This document shows positions 62,516 to 64,000 of a stretch of DNA of 64,000 nt, piece after piece. Origin of the DNA: Syntrophus aciditrophicus SB (GTDB lineage: Bacteria; Desulfobacterota; Syntrophia; Syntrophales; Syntrophaceae); NCBI RefSeq assembly GCF_000013405.1, contig NC_007759.1, positions 2,109,001-2,173,000 of the forward strand, read 5' to 3'. Both the position numbers and the translations under genes were made by a program. Each line of letters starts with the position of its first letter. Position 1 is the stretch's first letter. The notes below the pieces were generated by a model that was given only the letters and a program-made list of their open reading frames with translations, was not told the origin of the DNA and made no database searches.

Positions 62516-62835
62516 TGCGACCTCCTTATTGTTTAAAGCTCTATCCAAAGGGGCTTTTTATTTTTCTCATGAGTATAAGAATACAGGAAGGGGTCATTAA
62601 AATTAAATAATATTTAAGCAATAAATACAAATATCGACTACACAAGTTACCTGTGTGAAAAATATCACGGTTTCCCTGTTGAATATCAGTGAAGCTTATC
62701 ACTTTACCCCCATTGAATGTGACTCGGGAGGTGAATAAAATAGAAACAAAGGAAGGCTGTCCGAGGTAAACAGAATTAACTCCTGAGAGTATGACGTGCG
62801 GGGGAACAATTCTTTCCTCCCGGGAGGGATTCGCC
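62516..62835. other. Intergenic between divergent genes
   Basis: The 320-bp gap holds the promoters of the lipoprotein and the 68-residue gene. Minus-strand frames here (62541-62837) are hydrophobic and lack a ribosome site. No clear motif. Confidence 0.3.
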
Positions 62836-63042
62836 ATGAATTATAAAGAATACCTGAAAACATTGATCGGCAGAAGGGGAACACTGGATATGCCCAAAAA
62901 TGGTCCCCACTACACTCTTCATTTCAATGAATCGGATTCTCGACACAAAAATGCCCACCTTGTCGATGTGGATGATAATTTTGTGGTCATTCATCATGAT
63001 GTCTATGGGATACTTAGAATTCCGCTCTCTTCTCTCTGGTAG
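62836..63042 (+). CDS. 68-residue hypothetical protein
   Basis: The product starts MNYKEYLKTLIGRRGTLDMP and is beta-rich (HYTLHFNESDS, AHLVDVDDNFVVIHHDVYGI, LRIPLSSLW), with the look of a small Sm- or SH3-like barrel. The ATG at 62836 has GGGAGG upstream at good spacing; the longer frame to 62791 is unlikely. Function unknown. Confidence 0.6.
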   Translation: MNYKEYLKTLIGRRGTLDMPKNGPHYTLHFNESDSRHKNAHLVDVDDNFVVIHHDVYGILRIPLSSLW

Positions 63043-63051
63043 TTTGTTTCT

Positions 63052-63573
63052 TTACATTGTGTCATTCTTCGCTTCCAATGGCGCCCCCACCTCCCTTAGA
63101 TGGAAAGCGGTAACAGCCTGCCCATGAAAAGTTCTAGTGACCTTGAAGAACCCTTCAATTTTGAGTGAAATGAGCCCTTTTCCGCCGCCTGCAGAGCAGC
63201 TTGGGCCATGATTGCCACTGAAGTAGAAAATTGCGCTCACAGGCTTTTCTCTAATATTGGAAAGCTGGACTGAGATGCCGTGGAAGAAAGGAGACGTTGC
63301 GGAATCCGGATTGATGTTTTCTCTCCCTGCCCTGTCAACCTGTTCACCGACCGCGAAACCTGCCTCAATGTGGGTGTCAAGAAATACGATTCGACGATCG
63401 TTTGCCTCCAGAAACGATATCAAATCCTGATTGTCGGGAAGGGTAATCTGGATGGGATCACAAAATTCCTGTACTTTGCTGCTCCTCATGACCGAGGGTA
63501 TCCACGAAACCTCTTCGAATGGCTTGGAGATGGCGGTTAACATGCGTAAAATCTTGTTAAGCCGTTCAATCAT
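63052..63573 (-). CDS. 173-residue hypothetical protein
   Basis: The frame starts MIERLNKILRMLTAISKPFE and contains several plausible alpha/beta stretches (IQITLPDNQDLISFLEANDR, VSAIFYFSGNHGPSCSAGGG). No ribosome site is strong and no family is recognised. It converges with the 68-residue gene, leaving 9 nt between stops. Plausible gene, moderate confidence. Confidence 0.45.
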   Translation of the reverse strand: MIERLNKILRMLTAISKPFEEVSWIPSVMRSSKVQEFCDPIQITLPDNQDLISFLEANDRRIVFLDTHIEAGFAVGEQVDRAGRENINPDSATSPFFHGISVQLSNIREKPVSAIFYFSGNHGPSCSAGGGKGLISLKIEGFFKVTRTFHGQAVTAFHLREVGAPLEAKNDTM

Positions 63574-63785
63574 AGGAATTTTTAATTCGCCTGTCTTAGA
63601 AGTCAGTAAGAGATCAATCGAGGAAAATCTTTAAGTCAACAGAGAGTTTCATAGCAGAAATAGTGTATTTATTAAATGTTTTTTAACAAGATTGCATATT
63701 TGGCAACTATTTCCGGAAAGCAGTTACGGCGTCTGCAGAACGCCGCAAATTAATCAGTCATGATGGACAAGGCTTGAGAAGCCGT

Positions 63786-64000
63786 CTAATCCGCTGTTAC
63801 GGTCTTGCCGAGCTCTGTCAACAGTTTCTTGATCTCTTCAGGATTAAGCTCCAAAGCAACTTTTCCGCCTCCGGGATGTGAAAATATGAGGGTCGCGCCG
63901 GTATTCGTCTTCTCGACCTGCCACTTTATATCGTCAGGAAGCTTCACCTTTTCAGACAGCCAGTCGCTGGAATGAAATTCCGCAATCTGAATCAGGACAC
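63786..64000 (-). CDS. C-terminal part of an unidentified gene (cut by window edge)
   Basis: The frame is open from the window edge to a TAG (63786-63788) and gives about 71 residues, including SSDWLSEKVKLPDDIKWQVE and ALELNPEEIKKLLTELGKTV. The pattern is a soluble alpha/beta tail. It looks coding, with no internal stops and natural composition, but no family is recognised. Confidence 0.55.
   Translation of the reverse strand, partial: VLIQIAEFHSSDWLSEKVKLPDDIKWQVEKTNTGATLIFSHPGGGKVALELNPEEIKKLLTELGKTVTAD

Noticed and set aside
1-64000. CRISPR array
   Set aside because: No set of regularly spaced identical repeats was seen anywhere; the G-rich repeats are too few and too far apart.

Overview
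The window looks like a chromosomal stretch of an anaerobic Gram-negative bacterium, probably a Desulfobacterota (Syntrophales-like) organism. This is inferred from an NDP-forming acyl-CoA synthetase, a Ptb/Ptb/Buk operon, several lipoproteins and outer-membrane proteins, and a UGA-encoded selenocysteine in a Bcp peroxiredoxin. No rRNA and no complete tRNA is present, so the taxonomic call is soft.

Region 1 (1-27.1 kb) is an accessory island, visibly more AT-rich and patchier in base composition than what follows. It starts with small hypothetical genes of the kind carried by mobile elements and a DUF932-like gene. Next is a type I restriction-modification operon in the order hsdM-hsdS-prrC-like-hsdR. 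Then comes a pilin-like gene with a decayed copy of its own 3' part, flanked by G-rich repeats. A compact operon follows with two ComEC-like metallo-beta-lactamase-fold proteins and a four-helix membrane protein, facing a divergent TIR-domain gene and a PLD-nuclease gene. The rest of the island holds a small nuclease-size protein, a lipoprotein plus zinc-dependent phospholipase C pair, a large serine recombinase with a clear promoter, a membrane protein and a CHC2-like zinc-ribbon protein. The island ends at a 45-nt copy of the 3' half of tRNA-Thr(CGT) that starts in the anticodon loop, a classical att scar.

Region 2 (27.1-51.2 kb) is more GC-rich and metabolic: acdBA, a COG4315 secreted protein, a MarR regulator with upstream operator-like dyads, ptb-ptb-buk, an FMN reductase, a frameshifted Cache-domain sensor, membrane proteins, a PLP decarboxylase, a full IS256-family element that truncates a lipocalin gene, a methyltransferase, a PagL-like lipid A deacylase and a large zinc-ribbon membrane protein. 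It is littered with insertion-sequence remnants (IS4-like, IS110-like) and ends at a second, more decayed tRNA 3'-half scar collinear with the first. The two scars suggest stacked integration events at related tRNA sites.

Region 3 (51.2-64 kb) looks like ordinary chromosome: DUF2238-type membrane protein, MATE transporter, DUF853/HerA-like ATPase, DsrE-family protein, a secreted eight-repeat TPR protein, a secreted alpha/beta hydrolase, small zinc-binding and hypothetical proteins, the selenocysteine Bcp, a lipoprotein and a partial gene at the edge.

The most interesting items are the MBL-MBL-4TM operon opposed to a TIR gene (candidate undescribed defence system), the long zinc-hook-free PrrC-like anticodon nuclease in a prr-type operon, the UGA-containing bcp gene with an adjacent SECIS-like hairpin, and the two tandem tRNA att scars.
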